From NCBI GenBank assembly GCA_028869185.1, contig JAGWTA010000003.1, forward strand, positions 124,001 to 188,000: a DNA stretch of 64,000 bases. Direction: 5' to 3'. The DNA is from Hyphomicrobiales bacterium. GTDB lineage: Bacteria; Pseudomonadota; Alphaproteobacteria; Rhizobiales; Beijerinckiaceae. The position numbers and the translations under genes are program-made. Numbering within the stretch: the stretch's first letter is position 1; every line of letters starts with the position of its first letter. The notes beneath the pieces were generated by a model, which saw only the letters and a list, made by a program, of their open reading frames with translations, had not been told where the DNA came from and ran no database searches. This document shows, one piece after another, positions 36,958-46,550 of the stretch.

Positions 36958-38934
36958 TCACGCCGCCTTGCTTGCGCTCGCCTCCACGATGCGGACGATG
37001 TCCGACATGATCGCGTTGAGGTCGAAATCCTTCGGCGTATAGACCGCCGCCACGCCAGCGCCCTTCAGAACCTTCTCGTCTTCGGGCGGAATGATGCCGC
37101 CGACGATGACAGGAATGTGCGAGAGCCCTTCGGCGCGCATGCGTTCCATCGTCTCTCGCACGAGCGGGACATGCGAGCCCGACAGAATCGACAGACCGAC
37201 GCAATGCACGCCTTCCTCCAGCGCGGCGTTGACGATTTCGGCCGGCGTCAGGCGAATGCCTTCGTAGACGACTTCCATGCCGCTGTCGCGCGCGCGCACG
37301 GCGATCTGTTCGGCGCCGTTCGAATGGCCGTCGAGGCCCGGCTTGCCGACGAGGAACTTGATGCGACGGCCGAGTTTCTGCGAAACGCGCTCGACCTCGC
37401 CGCGCACCGCGCCGATGTCGCCGCTCGTCTGGCGCGCGGCCCTGCCGACGCCGGTCGGCGCGCGATATTCGCCGAAGATTTCGCGCAAGGTCGCGCCCCA
37501 TTCGCCGGTTGTGACGCCTGCTTTGGCGGCGGCGATGGAAGGCTCCATCACCGAGCGGCCTTCGCTGGCGGCGGCGCGCAGGTCGGCCAGCGCCTTCTTC
37601 ACCGCGCCTGCGTCGCGCTGCGCGCGCCAGGCTTGCAGGCGCTCGATCTGCTGGGCCTCGACATGTTCGGGCACCACCATGATCGCGCCATCGCCCGTTG
37701 TGAGCGGGGAGGGCTCGGTTTCCTTGAAGCGATTGACGCCGACAACGGTCTGTTCGCCGCTTTCGATCCCTTCGAGACGGCGCGTATTGCTCTCGACCAG
37801 TTTCGATTTCATGTAACCGGAATCGATGGCGGCGACGGCGCCGCCCATCGCGTCGATGGCTTGCAGTTCCTCGCGCGCGGCGGCTTTCAGTTCCTCGACC
37901 TTTTTCGTGATCGCGGGGTTGCCGTCGAACAGATCGCCATATTCGAGCAGATCTGTTTCGTAAGCGAGAATCTGCTGCATGCGCAGCGACCATTGCTGAT
38001 CGAAGGGGCGCGGCAGGCCGAGCGCCTCGTTCCAGGCGGGCAATTGCACGGCGCGCGCGCGCGCATTTTTCGACAGAACCACCGCGAGCGTTTCGATGAG
38101 AATTCGATAAACGTTGTTTTCAGGTTGCTGTTCGGTAAGGCCCAGCGAATTGACCTGCACGCCATAGCGGAAACGGCGCATCTTCTCGTTCTTCACGCCG
38201 TAGCGTTCGCGCGTGATCTCTTCCCACAGTTCGGTGAAGGCGCGCATCTTGCACAATTCGGTGACGAAGCGCATGCCCGCATTGACGAAGAAGGAAATGC
38301 GGCCGACGACATCCTCGAACGCCGCCTCGCTGACGCCTGCCGCCTTCACGGTGTCGAGCACGGCGACGGCGGTTGCGAGCGCGTAGGAGAGTTCCTGCAC
38401 CGGCGTCGCGCCGGCTTCCTGCAGATGATAGGAGCAGACGTTCATCGGATTCCATTTCGGAACTTCCGATGTCGTGAACAAAATCATGTCGCGCGTCAGG
38501 CGCAGCGAGGGCGCAGGCGGAAACACGTAGGTGCCGCGCGAGAGATATTCCTTGATGATGTCGTTCTGCGTCGTGCCCTGCAAAACCTTGCGCGGGGCGC
38601 CTTGCTCGTCGGCGGCGGCGATATAAAGGGCCATCAGCCAGGGCGCCGTGGCGTTGATGGTCATCGATGTATTCATTTCCGCGATCGGAATGCCATCGAA
38701 CAGGGTGCGCATGTCGCCCAGATTGGCGATGGGAACGCCGACCTTGCCGACCTCGCCGCGCGCCAGCTGATGGTCGGAATCATAGCCGGTCTGGGTCGGC
38801 AGATCGAAGGCGATGGAAAGGCCCGTCTGCCCCTTGGCGAGGTTCTTCTTGTAGAGCTTGTTGGATTCGGCCGCCGTCGAATGGCCGGCGTAGGTGCGGA
38901 AAATCCAGGGCTTGTCCTTGTGGGGCGCGGTCAT
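36958..38934 (-). CDS. ecm: Ethylmalonyl-CoA mutase (AdoCbl-dependent)
   Basis: 658 residues from the ATG at 38934 (MTAPHKDKPWIFRTYAGHS). The long N-terminal mutase barrel has AFDLPTQTGYDSDHQLARGEVG and EMNTSMTINATAPW; the C-terminal B12-binding domain has GKPGLDGHSNGAEQIAVRA with the DxHxxG motif whose His (about residue 537) coordinates cobalt. Size, single-chain form and the PWIFRTYAGHS start match the ethylmalonyl-CoA mutase (MeaA) clade rather than methylmalonyl-CoA mutase. It converts ethylmalonyl-CoA to methylsuccinyl-CoA. It is divergent from ccr, whose product makes its precursor, and convergent with the adenosyltransferase gene. Confidence 0.93.
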   Translation of the reverse strand: MTAPHKDKPWIFRTYAGHSTAAESNKLYKKNLAKGQTGLSIAFDLPTQTGYDSDHQLARGEVGKVGVPIANLGDMRTLFDGIPIAEMNTSMTINATAPWLMALYIAAADEQGAPRKVLQGTTQNDIIKEYLSRGTYVFPPAPSLRLTRDMILFTTSEVPKWNPMNVCSYHLQEAGATPVQELSYALATAVAVLDTVKAAGVSEAAFEDVVGRISFFVNAGMRFVTELCKMRAFTELWEEITRERYGVKNEKMRRFRYGVQVNSLGLTEQQPENNVYRILIETLAVVLSKNARARAVQLPAWNEALGLPRPFDQQWSLRMQQILAYETDLLEYGDLFDGNPAITKKVEELKAAAREELQAIDAMGGAVAAIDSGYMKSKLVESNTRRLEGIESGEQTVVGVNRFKETEPSPLTTGDGAIMVVPEHVEAQQIERLQAWRAQRDAGAVKKALADLRAAASEGRSVMEPSIAAAKAGVTTGEWGATLREIFGEYRAPTGVGRAARQTSGDIGAVRGEVERVSQKLGRRIKFLVGKPGLDGHSNGAEQIAVRARDSGMEVVYEGIRLTPAEIVNAALEEGVHCVGLSILSGSHVPLVRETMERMRAEGLSHIPVIVGGIIPPEDEKVLKGAGVAAVYTPKDFDLNAIMSDIVRIVEASASKAA

Positions 38935-39073
38935 GTGGTTTCGCCTCGGCCTTTGGGTGTTCGCAGGCGCAATAACACGGAGCGGAAACGCGCGGAAGCG
39001 GGCCTGCGGCCAAGCGGCGCAGCGCGGCCCCCATCCGAAGGAAGACTTGCGTCCGGCGCCCAGCAATGGCTAT

Positions 39074-39124
39074 TTGCCGCATCGCAAAGAAACGGCTATA
39101 GTTCTTATATGAACTAAATCGTTC
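39074..39124 (+). promoter_or_regulatory. ccr promoter with phased GTTC/GAAC operator
   Basis: -35 TTGCCG at 39074-39079, 17-bp spacer, -10 TATAGT at 39097-39102. Over the start point lie GTTC (39101-39104), GAAC (39111-39114) and GTTC (39121-39124), exactly 10 bp apart, which makes two overlapping inverted repeats on one face of the helix. The last one touches the GGAGGA ribosome site. This suggests a dimeric regulator, probably a repressor. Confidence 0.55.
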
Positions 39125-39134
39125 GGAGGATGGC

Positions 39135-40388
39135 GTGAGCGAGAAGAAAGATCTGTATGACCTCGGCGAAATCCCGCCGCTCGGCCATGTGCCGAAGAAC
39201 ATGCACGCCTGGGTGATCCGCAAGGAACGCCACGGGCCGCCGGAAACGGCGATGCAGCTTGAGGTGGTGCCGACCTGGCAGCTCGACAGCCACGACGTTC
39301 TGGTCCTCGTGATGGCGGCCGGCGTCAACTACAACGGCGTCTGGGCGGCTCTCGGCGAGCCGATCTCGACGCTCGACGGCCACAAGCAACCCTATCATAT
39401 CGCCGGTTCGGACGCCTCGGGCATTGTCTGGGCGGTTGGTTCCAAGGTGAAGCGCTGGAAAGTCGGCGACGAGGTCGTCATCCATTGCAACCAGGACGAC
39501 GGCGACGACGAGGAATGCAACGGCGGCGACCCGATGTTCTCGTCCTCCCAGCGCATCTGGGGCTACGAGACGCCCGACGGCTCCTTCGCCCAGTTCTGCC
39601 GCGTGCAGGACCGCCAGCTCATGGAGCGGCCCAAGCATCTGACCTGGGAAGAGGCGGCCTGCTACACGCTGACGCTGGCGACCGCCTATCGCATGTTGTT
39701 CGGCCACGAGCCGCACCGCCTGAAGCCGGGCGACAACGTGCTGATCTGGGGCGCCTCGGGCGGTCTGGGCGTGTTCGGCGTGCAGCTGTGCGCGGCGGCC
39801 GGCGCCAACGCCATCGGAATCATTTCGGATGAAACCAAGCGCGATTACGTGATGAGCCTCGGCGCCAAGGGCGTCATCAATCGCAAGGACTTCGAGGGCT
39901 GCTGGGGCCAGCTGCCCAAGGTGAATTCGCCCGAATTCAACGCCTGGACGAAAGCGGCGCGCGCTTTCGGCAAGGCGATCTGGGACATCACCGGCAAGAA
40001 AGACGTGGACACGGTGTTCGAACATCCGGGCGAACAGACATTCCCGTTGTCCTGTCTCGTCGTGAAGCGCGGCGGCATGGTCGTGTTCTGCGCCGGCACC
40101 ACCGGCTTCAACCTGACCTTCGACGCCCGTTATGTGTGGATGCGCCAGAAGCGCATTCAGGGTTCGCATTTCGCGCATCTGAAACAGGCGAGCGCGGCGA
40201 ATAAATTCGTCGTCGACCGCCGCGTCGATCCCTGCATGTCGGAAGTGTTCCCGTGGGACAAGATCCCGCAGGCGCACACCAAGATGTGGAAAAACCAGCA
40301 TGCGCCCGGCAACATGGCCGTTCTTGTGAATTCGCCGAAAGCCGGGTTGCGCACGCTCGAAGACGTGATCGAGGCGCGCAAGGCCTGA
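39135..40388 (+). CDS. ccr: Crotonyl-CoA carboxylase/reductase
   Basis: 417 residues, GTG start at 39135 behind GGAGGA (the ATG at 39130 runs into a stop at once). Reductive carboxylation of crotonyl-CoA to ethylmalonyl-CoA with NADPH and CO2, the key step of the ethylmalonyl-CoA pathway. Medium-chain dehydrogenase fold: VMAAGVNYNGVWAALGEP, the nucleotide-binding LIWGASGGLGVFGVQL near residues 202-217, the Ccr-specific insert GCWGQLPKVNSPEFNAW, and ending IPQAHTKMWKNQHAPGNMAVLV. A strong terminator follows. Its neighbour ecm uses its product after epimerisation. Confidence 0.97.
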   Translation: MSEKKDLYDLGEIPPLGHVPKNMHAWVIRKERHGPPETAMQLEVVPTWQLDSHDVLVLVMAAGVNYNGVWAALGEPISTLDGHKQPYHIAGSDASGIVWAVGSKVKRWKVGDEVVIHCNQDDGDDEECNGGDPMFSSSQRIWGYETPDGSFAQFCRVQDRQLMERPKHLTWEEAACYTLTLATAYRMLFGHEPHRLKPGDNVLIWGASGGLGVFGVQLCAAAGANAIGIISDETKRDYVMSLGAKGVINRKDFEGCWGQLPKVNSPEFNAWTKAARAFGKAIWDITGKKDVDTVFEHPGEQTFPLSCLVVKRGGMVVFCAGTTGFNLTFDARYVWMRQKRIQGSHFAHLKQASAANKFVVDRRVDPCMSEVFPWDKIPQAHTKMWKNQHAPGNMAVLVNSPKAGLRTLEDVIEARKA

Positions 40389-40425
40389 TCGCGCATGCAG
40401 GCCGCGACCTGCTGCAGACAACCGA

Positions 40426-40453
40426 AAAGAGCGCCGCGCGGCGCTCTTTTTTT
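40426..40453. terminator. Bidirectional terminator between ccr and the BrkB-family gene
   Basis: AAAAGAGCGCC and GGCGCTCTTTT form an 11-bp stem with a 4-nt loop; the T-run follows on the plus strand and an A-run precedes it, so it can stop both convergent transcripts. Confidence 0.9.
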
Positions 40454-41405
40454 ATGCCTGATTGTTGGGCGCGGGCGTGCGGCGCGCAGCGATCGCTGCG
40501 TTGATTTCCGCGCCGAAAATAAAAATAGCGCCGAGCATGTAGAGAAACACGATGGCGATCATGGCGGACGACAGGCCGGCGTAAGTCGAAATGTAATTCT
40601 GCGCGAAATTCTGCAGATAGACGCCGAAACCTTCGCCAAAAAGCAGCCAGAGCGCGATGGTGACGAGCACGCCGGGCATGATCTCGCGAAATGAACGATC
40701 GCCGTCGACCAGAAATTTATGCGCGATGACGAGCGTGCCGAACAGGATCGCCGAAATGAGCGCGACGCGCGTGATGAAAACAAGTTCGGAGAGGCCCGCA
40801 AGGTGGGGCGCATATTGCACCACGCGATTCCAGATCAGCGGCGCAAACACGACGAGAAACGCAAAGGCGATCAACGCAACCGAGCCGACGAGAACATAGA
40901 GGATGCTCTCCAGCCGCAGAACCCACCAGGCGCGCCGGTCGCGAACGTTGTAGGCGCGGTTGAGGCCGATGCGCAGCGCCTCGACGCCGCTCGATGCGAA
41001 ATAAATCGCGAGCAGAGCGCTCACCGCCGCCACGCCCTTGCGCGGCTCGTTGAGCACATTCATCACCTCGGCCGCGATGGGGGCGGCGACCTGCGCCGGC
41101 CAGGCGTCGAACAGAAGTTTGGTGGCGCTGGCCGCAAGCGTCGGCGAGCCAAACAGACCGGCGAGCGCGCCGACGAAACTGAGAAAGGGAAACAGCGACG
41201 TGAGCGTGGACAGCGCGATATGGCTCGCGATCGCCCAGCCGTCGTCTTCGGAAAAGCGGTTGAAGGCGTCCCAGCCGATCGAAAAAATGCGCGGGGGTTT
41301 TGGCACGGGCGGAGCGGAGCCTTTTCTTCGGACCAAGTCAAGCAAGCCGGCGAAGCGGTCTTCGGCGTCGCTCAGGCGCGGCGCATTGCCGGCGCGTGCG
41401 CGCAC
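40452..41405 (-). CDS. YihY/BrkB family inner-membrane protein
   Basis: 317 residues with a GTG start. Six to seven hydrophobic helices. The BrkB/YihY core is recognisable from DDGWAIASHIALSTLTSLFPFLSFVG (given here in part as ALSTLTSLFPFLSF), the YFASSGVEALRIGLNRAYNV segment, and SREIMPGV-type sequence FREIMPGVLVTIALW. The first 40 residues are a cytoplasmic tail. The family was once misnamed RNase BN; a transport role is suspected but its function is unknown. It converges with ccr and is divergent from the EamA transporter gene 17 bp away. Confidence 0.88.
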   Translation of the reverse strand: MRARAGNAPRLSDAEDRFAGLLDLVRRKGSAPPVPKPPRIFSIGWDAFNRFSEDDGWAIASHIALSTLTSLFPFLSFVGALAGLFGSPTLAASATKLLFDAWPAQVAAPIAAEVMNVLNEPRKGVAAVSALLAIYFASSGVEALRIGLNRAYNVRDRRAWWVLRLESILYVLVGSVALIAFAFLVVFAPLIWNRVVQYAPHLAGLSELVFITRVALISAILFGTLVIAHKFLVDGDRSFREIMPGVLVTIALWLLFGEGFGVYLQNFAQNYISTYAGLSSAMIAIVFLYMLGAIFIFGAEINAAIAARRTPAPNNQA

Positions 41406-41422
41406 AGGCTAGTTTGACGGCG

Positions 41423-42295
41423 ATGCTCGTTCGCCTTGCGCCGATTCTGTTTCCGTTGATCTGGTCGACAGGCTGGATCGTCGCCCGCTTCAGCGTCGAT
41501 TTCTCCGATCCGCTGGCGTTTTTGTGCGTGCGCTATATTTGCGCGGGCGGCGCGCTCGGCGTTTTCGCGCTTGTCTCGCGCGCACAATGGCCGCAAAGCG
41601 CCGCCGGCTGGTTTCACGGCATCGTATCCGGCGTTTTGCTGCACGCGATCTATCTCGGCGGCGTGTGGTGGGCGATCGAACATGGCGTGCCGGCATCGAT
41701 CTCCGCGCTGATTGCGGCGACGCAGCCGATCATGACCGCCCTGCTTGCGCCCGCGCTCGCAGGCGAGCGCATCGGCGCGGCGCGCTGGGCGGGCGTCGCG
41801 CTCGGTTTCGTGGGCATCTGTCTTGTGCTTGCGCCCAAGTTCGGCGGGCTGGATTCCAGCCAATTGCACGCGGCGCTGACGCCGATCGGCGTCAATCTCG
41901 TCGCCATGATCGGCGTCACGGCGGGCACGTTCTACCAGAAGCGTTTCATTCAATCGGGCGATCTGCGCACGGTTGCGACGGTGCAATATATCGGCGCGCT
42001 GATCGCTGGCGTTCCGATGGCGCTGCTGGCGGGCGAGACGCATATGACATGGCCCCCGATCGCCTTTGCGGTGCTCGGCTGGTCGGTGTTCGGTCTGTCG
42101 ATCGGCGCCATCGCCCTGCTGCTGCTGCTCATCCGCAAGGGCGAAGTCTCGCGCTCGGCGCAACTGATTTTTCTCGTGCCGCCGCTTTCGGCGATCCAGG
42201 CGCATTTCTTCTTTGGCGAGACTCTGACCGGCGTGCAGATCGCCGGCATGGCGCTGACCGCCTGCGGCGTCGCCATCGCGGCGCGCGCGCGCTGA
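41423..42295 (+). CDS. EamA/DMT family transporter
   Basis: 290 residues with ten hydrophobic helices and an internal duplication of two EamA domains (about 5-135 and 150-288). Typical segments are LIWSTGWIVARFSVD in helix 1, SALIAATQPIMTALLAPALAGERI at the end of the first repeat, and FLVPPLSAIQAHFFFGETLT in the second. The ATG at 41423 was chosen because the frame upstream is only antisense to the BrkB gene. DMT carriers export metabolites or drugs; the substrate is unknown. Confidence 0.9.
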   Translation: MLVRLAPILFPLIWSTGWIVARFSVDFSDPLAFLCVRYICAGGALGVFALVSRAQWPQSAAGWFHGIVSGVLLHAIYLGGVWWAIEHGVPASISALIAATQPIMTALLAPALAGERIGAARWAGVALGFVGICLVLAPKFGGLDSSQLHAALTPIGVNLVAMIGVTAGTFYQKRFIQSGDLRTVATVQYIGALIAGVPMALLAGETHMTWPPIAFAVLGWSVFGLSIGAIALLLLLIRKGEVSRSAQLIFLVPPLSAIQAHFFFGETLTGVQIAGMALTACGVAIAARAR

Positions 42296-42302
42296 CGGTG
42301 GA

Positions 42303-42851
42303 TCAGCGCTTTTCGTAGGCTCTGGCGCGCATGGCGGCGATGCGGGCCGCGCGCGGCGAACCTGCCGGCAGCAAGGCGGCGACCCGCGCGCGCAAAAGCG
42401 CGACGCGCTGGCGCAGCGCTGCGCGATAGGGCGCGACCTGCTCATGCGCCCAGTCGCGCCAGGACAGAACGCGCTGATAAAGGCGCACGAACCAGTCCAT
42501 TTCCATCAACCGGTCGTGGCAGACGTCGAAAATAAAGGCGGTGACGCCAAGGCCCAGCGTCTTGGCGGTGATGAAGACGGCGCCCCCGAGCACAAGCCGG
42601 CCCGAAGCGATCAAGGCGACGCCGACGAGCTTGAAAGGCAGGACGACCAGCACCGGCACAGCGAAAAAACCGAGCGCGACGAGGGGCGGCGTTCTGGCGA
42701 CGATGGCGCGCAGGATCTTGCGGAGCGCCTCGATCGGCAGCGCGGCGACAAGGCGCGCGATGGCGCCGCCGACGAAGTCCCACAGCCACGCTTCGATCAG
42801 GAAGATCGCAGCAAGGGCAGTCCAGCTGAATTTGGCGAGAAACCGGCGCAT
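42303..42851 (-). CDS. Uncharacterised membrane protein
   Basis: 182 residues from the ATG at 42851; a TTG at 42893 would add 14 residues. Three hydrophobic stretches: FSWTALAAIFLIEAWLWDFV, LVALGFFAVPVLVVLPFKLV and a third near residues 85-105 (GGAVFITAKTLGLGVTAFI). The C-terminal 70 residues are Arg/Ala-rich and helical (LYQRVLSWRDWAHEQV, RVALLRARVAALL). I do not recognise a named family. It converges with the EamA transporter and lies downstream of argH in the same direction, with 75 bp between. Confidence 0.7.
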   Translation of the reverse strand: MRRFLAKFSWTALAAIFLIEAWLWDFVGGAIARLVAALPIEALRKILRAIVARTPPLVALGFFAVPVLVVLPFKLVGVALIASGRLVLGGAVFITAKTLGLGVTAFIFDVCHDRLMEMDWFVRLYQRVLSWRDWAHEQVAPYRAALRQRVALLRARVAALLPAGSPRAARIAAMRARAYEKR

Positions 42852-42926
42852 CGCAGCTATATCGACAGTGAAAGCGAAAAAGTTTCGGCGCAAAAGCGGT
42901 TTAAAAGCGTCCGGCGGCCGATTTTT

Positions 42927-44330
<1,404 letters not shown>

Positions 44331-44345
44331 TGGAATCGCTTTCTC

Positions 44346-44975
44346 ATGCCGGCGCTGTCTTCCCGAACTGGTCTTTTCGTCGCTGGGCTCGCGCTCGCCG
44401 CGCTCGGGGCCGTCCTATACGTGAGAACGCCGCACAGCGGCAAGGAAGCGGGCGCCTGTCAGGCCTCGCAGGCCGCGCTCGCCAGGGTCAAGCCGCATGA
44501 AACCGGCGCGGTGGCGGCGGCCGCCTCGCCCGCCCGCGCCGCGCCCGTCGTTTTGTCCTTCGCAGGGCCCGATGGCGCGCCCCGCAGCATCGCCAGCTTT
44601 GCGGGCAAGACCATCCTCCTGAACGTCTGGGCCACATGGTGCGTGCCCTGCCGCGAAGAAATGCCGACGCTGGCCAAGGCGCAGGCGACGCTGGGCGCCC
44701 CGAATTTCGAGGTCGTGACCGTCAATGTCGACGCCGAGCGGCTCGAGAAAAAGGCGCGGGCGTTTTTCGGCGAAGTGGGCGCCGGCAATATGACGTTCTA
44801 TCACGATGCAAAGGGCGAGGTTCTGCCGGCGCTGAAACAGGCCGGACGCCTGTCGGGTCTGCCGACGACCTATCTGATCGGGCCGGACGGCTGCGAGATT
44901 GCGACGCTGGCGGGGCCGGCCGACTGGTCCTCCGCCGATGCGGCCGCGCTCATCAAGGCGGGCGTCGGGCCCTGA
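44346..44975 (+). CDS. tlpA: TlpA-like thiol:disulfide reductase (thioredoxin fold)
   Basis: 209 residues. An N-terminal membrane anchor ([19 protein letters not shown]) is followed by a periplasmic thioredoxin-fold domain with the redox motif WCVPC in [20 protein letters not shown] and the cis-Pro loop [12 protein letters not shown]. In Bradyrhizobium, TlpA keeps the copper-site cysteines of cytochrome oxidase subunit II and its chaperone reduced; the same role is likely here. The ATG at 44346 places the anchor at the N-terminus. The 15-bp gap to argH means the two promoters must lie inside the opposite genes. Confidence 0.88.
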   Translation: MPALSSRTGLFVAGLALAALGAVLYVRTPHSGKEAGACQASQAALARVKPHETGAVAAAASPARAAPVVLSFAGPDGAPRSIASFAGKTILLNVWATWCVPCREEMPTLAKAQATLGAPNFEVVTVNVDAERLEKKARAFFGEVGAGNMTFYHDAKGEVLPALKQAGRLSGLPTTYLIGPDGCEIATLAGPADWSSADAAALIKAGVGP

Positions 44976-45084
44976 GCGGGCGCTGCTTGGTTACCAATTT
45001 CTTTATTTCGAATTGCGAAAGCGGGGGGCTTGTGGAATCTATGTCCGCGCGGCGTGTTTAATTTATTCTGCGTGGAGCGTACCC

Positions 45085-45891
45085 GTGCGCAAGTCCCTGT
45101 TCGCCGTGCTGGCGGCTGTTGTCGCCTCTTTCGTCATTGCGCATCAACCGGCCCAGGCTGCCGGCCTGCTCGAAATGCTGTTTGGCGGCGGCCGCCCCGT
45201 CTATCGCTACGCGCCCGCCTATGAGCCCCGCGTCTATTTCCCGCCGACCGTCGAGCGACGCGCCCGCGCCCCCCGCCAGCGCCGCCATGCCGCCGCTTAC
45301 AGCGGACGCGCCTCGGTGTTTCATCGTTCGGCCGAGCGTCGCCGCGCGGCGCAGGCGGTTCGCGCCCTGCCGGGCCGCAAGGCGGCGCGCGGCGTCAAGG
45401 TCGCCTCGCTCACGCCGGTGAAATATTACCCCGCCGACCTGCGGGTGACGCCGCTGCAGACGCCGCTTTGCTGCAAGAATGGCGAGAATGCGCAATCGCT
45501 GATCCATCAGGACCGCACCCTGCGCGTCGGCGACGCCTTCATGACGCCGCAGGGCCTGCGGGTCTATAACGGCGGCGACCGTTTCATCGATTACCGGAAG
45601 GCGGGCGCGGCGCGCTTCGCCTCAGTGACGACGACGCGCAGGCCGCATGTCGTCAAAGGCGCAGCGCTCGCCGCGCAGGTCAAAAACGCGACCAAGGCAA
45701 AGGCGGAGCCTGCGCCCCGGCCCCAGCAGGCGGTTGCCGAACGAACCGGCCATGATGCGCAGGGTCGCGTCATCCGGGTGATCGGCCCCTACGTGCATTT
45801 CACGGACGGTCCGCAGGCGGCCCCGAAGGAAGCCGCTGCGAACGTTCCGGCGACGCCGGCCGCTCAACCGGCGTTCAAACCGCAGCTTTGA
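45085..45891 (+). CDS. Exported basic protein of unknown function
   Basis: 268 residues with a GTG start at 45085. A signal peptide is clear: MRKSLFAVLAAVVASFVIAH with cleavage expected after PAQA. The mature part is strongly basic (Arg/Ala-rich, residues 60-110: RRARAPRQRRHAAAYSGR), then has a conserved-looking block with a Cys pair, RVTPLQTPLCCKNGENAQSL, and ends with Ala/Pro-rich sequence. DUF-type proteins with signal peptide and CC motif occur in Rhizobiales, but I cannot name the family. It ends at 45891, next to the convergent grxD stop. Confidence 0.7.
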   Translation: MRKSLFAVLAAVVASFVIAHQPAQAAGLLEMLFGGGRPVYRYAPAYEPRVYFPPTVERRARAPRQRRHAAAYSGRASVFHRSAERRRAAQAVRALPGRKAARGVKVASLTPVKYYPADLRVTPLQTPLCCKNGENAQSLIHQDRTLRVGDAFMTPQGLRVYNGGDRFIDYRKAGAARFASVTTTRRPHVVKGAALAAQVKNATKAKAEPAPRPQQAVAERTGHDAQGRVIRVIGPYVHFTDGPQAAPKEAAANVPATPAAQPAFKPQL

Positions 45892-46233
45892 TCAGGCGCG
45901 GGCGGGCATCGTGACGGGAACGCCCGCCTGTTTCAGGTGATCGGCCAGCTCGCCCGACTGGAACATTTCGCGCACGATGTCGCAGCCGCCGACGAATTCG
46001 CCCTTCACGTAGAGCTGCGGGATGGTCGGCCAGTTGGTGTAGGCCTTGATGCCCTCGCGCAATTCGCCGTCGGCGAGCACGTTCACGCCCTTGAAGGGGA
46101 CCTGCATGTAGTTGAGGATCTGCACGACCTGGCCGGAAAAACCGCATTGCGGCGCCTGCGGCGTACCCTTCATGAACAGCACGACTTCGTTGTTCGAGAC
46201 CATGTTTTTGATCTCGTCGTGAATATTGGACAT
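45892..46233 (-). CDS. grxD: Monothiol glutaredoxin Grx4
   Basis: 113 residues. [24 protein letters not shown] carries the CGFS active site; [20 protein letters not shown] is the glutathione-binding part. Such proteins hold a 2Fe-2S cluster shared with BolA and deliver Fe-S clusters. The bolA gene lies just upstream (69 bp), so the partners are encoded together, in the order purL-bolA-grxD that is common in alphaproteobacteria. Confidence 0.96.
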   Translation of the reverse strand: MSNIHDEIKNMVSNNEVVLFMKGTPQAPQCGFSGQVVQILNYMQVPFKGVNVLADGELREGIKAYTNWPTIPQLYVKGEFVGGCDIVREMFQSGELADHLKQAGVPVTMPARA

Positions 46234-46302
46234 GGATGTTCCTTTCGCGCGGAGTTCAAGGTTCCGCGATAGGGGGAATATAGGGTGCGCGGGGCGTTCC
46301 GA

Positions 46303-46536
46303 TCAATGCGGAACGTTGGTGGTGAGCGCCAGAGCATGCAGCGCCCCGCCCATGTTTCCCTGCAGGGCCGCATAGACCATCTGATGCTGCTGCACGCGGC
46401 TCTTGCCGCGAAAGGCCTCGGAAATCACGGTCGCCGCATAATGGTCGCCGTCGCCGGCCAGATCGGAAATCTCGACCTTCGCGTCGGGAAAGGCGGCTTT
46501 GATCAGGCGTTCGATTTCGGCGGATTCCATGGCCAT
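46303..46536 (-). CDS. bolA: BolA family protein
   Basis: 77 residues from the ATG at 46536 (MAMESAEIERLIKAAFPDA); the ATG at 46530 is possible. The class I/II BolA fold is visible with DGDHYAATVISEAFRGKSRVQQHQMVYAALQ in two parts, including the loop SxAFxGKSRVQQHQ-type and the C-terminal conserved His. With the adjacent monothiol glutaredoxin it should form the BolA-Grx4 2Fe-2S complex, which in bacteria takes part in iron and Fe-S regulation. It follows purL by 14 bp in one operon. Confidence 0.94.
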   Translation of the reverse strand: MAMESAEIERLIKAAFPDAKVEISDLAGDGDHYAATVISEAFRGKSRVQQHQMVYAALQGNMGGALHALALTTNVPH

Positions 46537-46550
46537 GGGTTGGTCACCTT

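Noticed and set aside
39100-39124. GTTC half-sites before ccr as a LexA box
   Set aside because: The spacing is GTTC-N6-GAAC-N6-GTTC; the direct GTTC pair is 16 bases apart rather than 7, so it is not the SOS motif.
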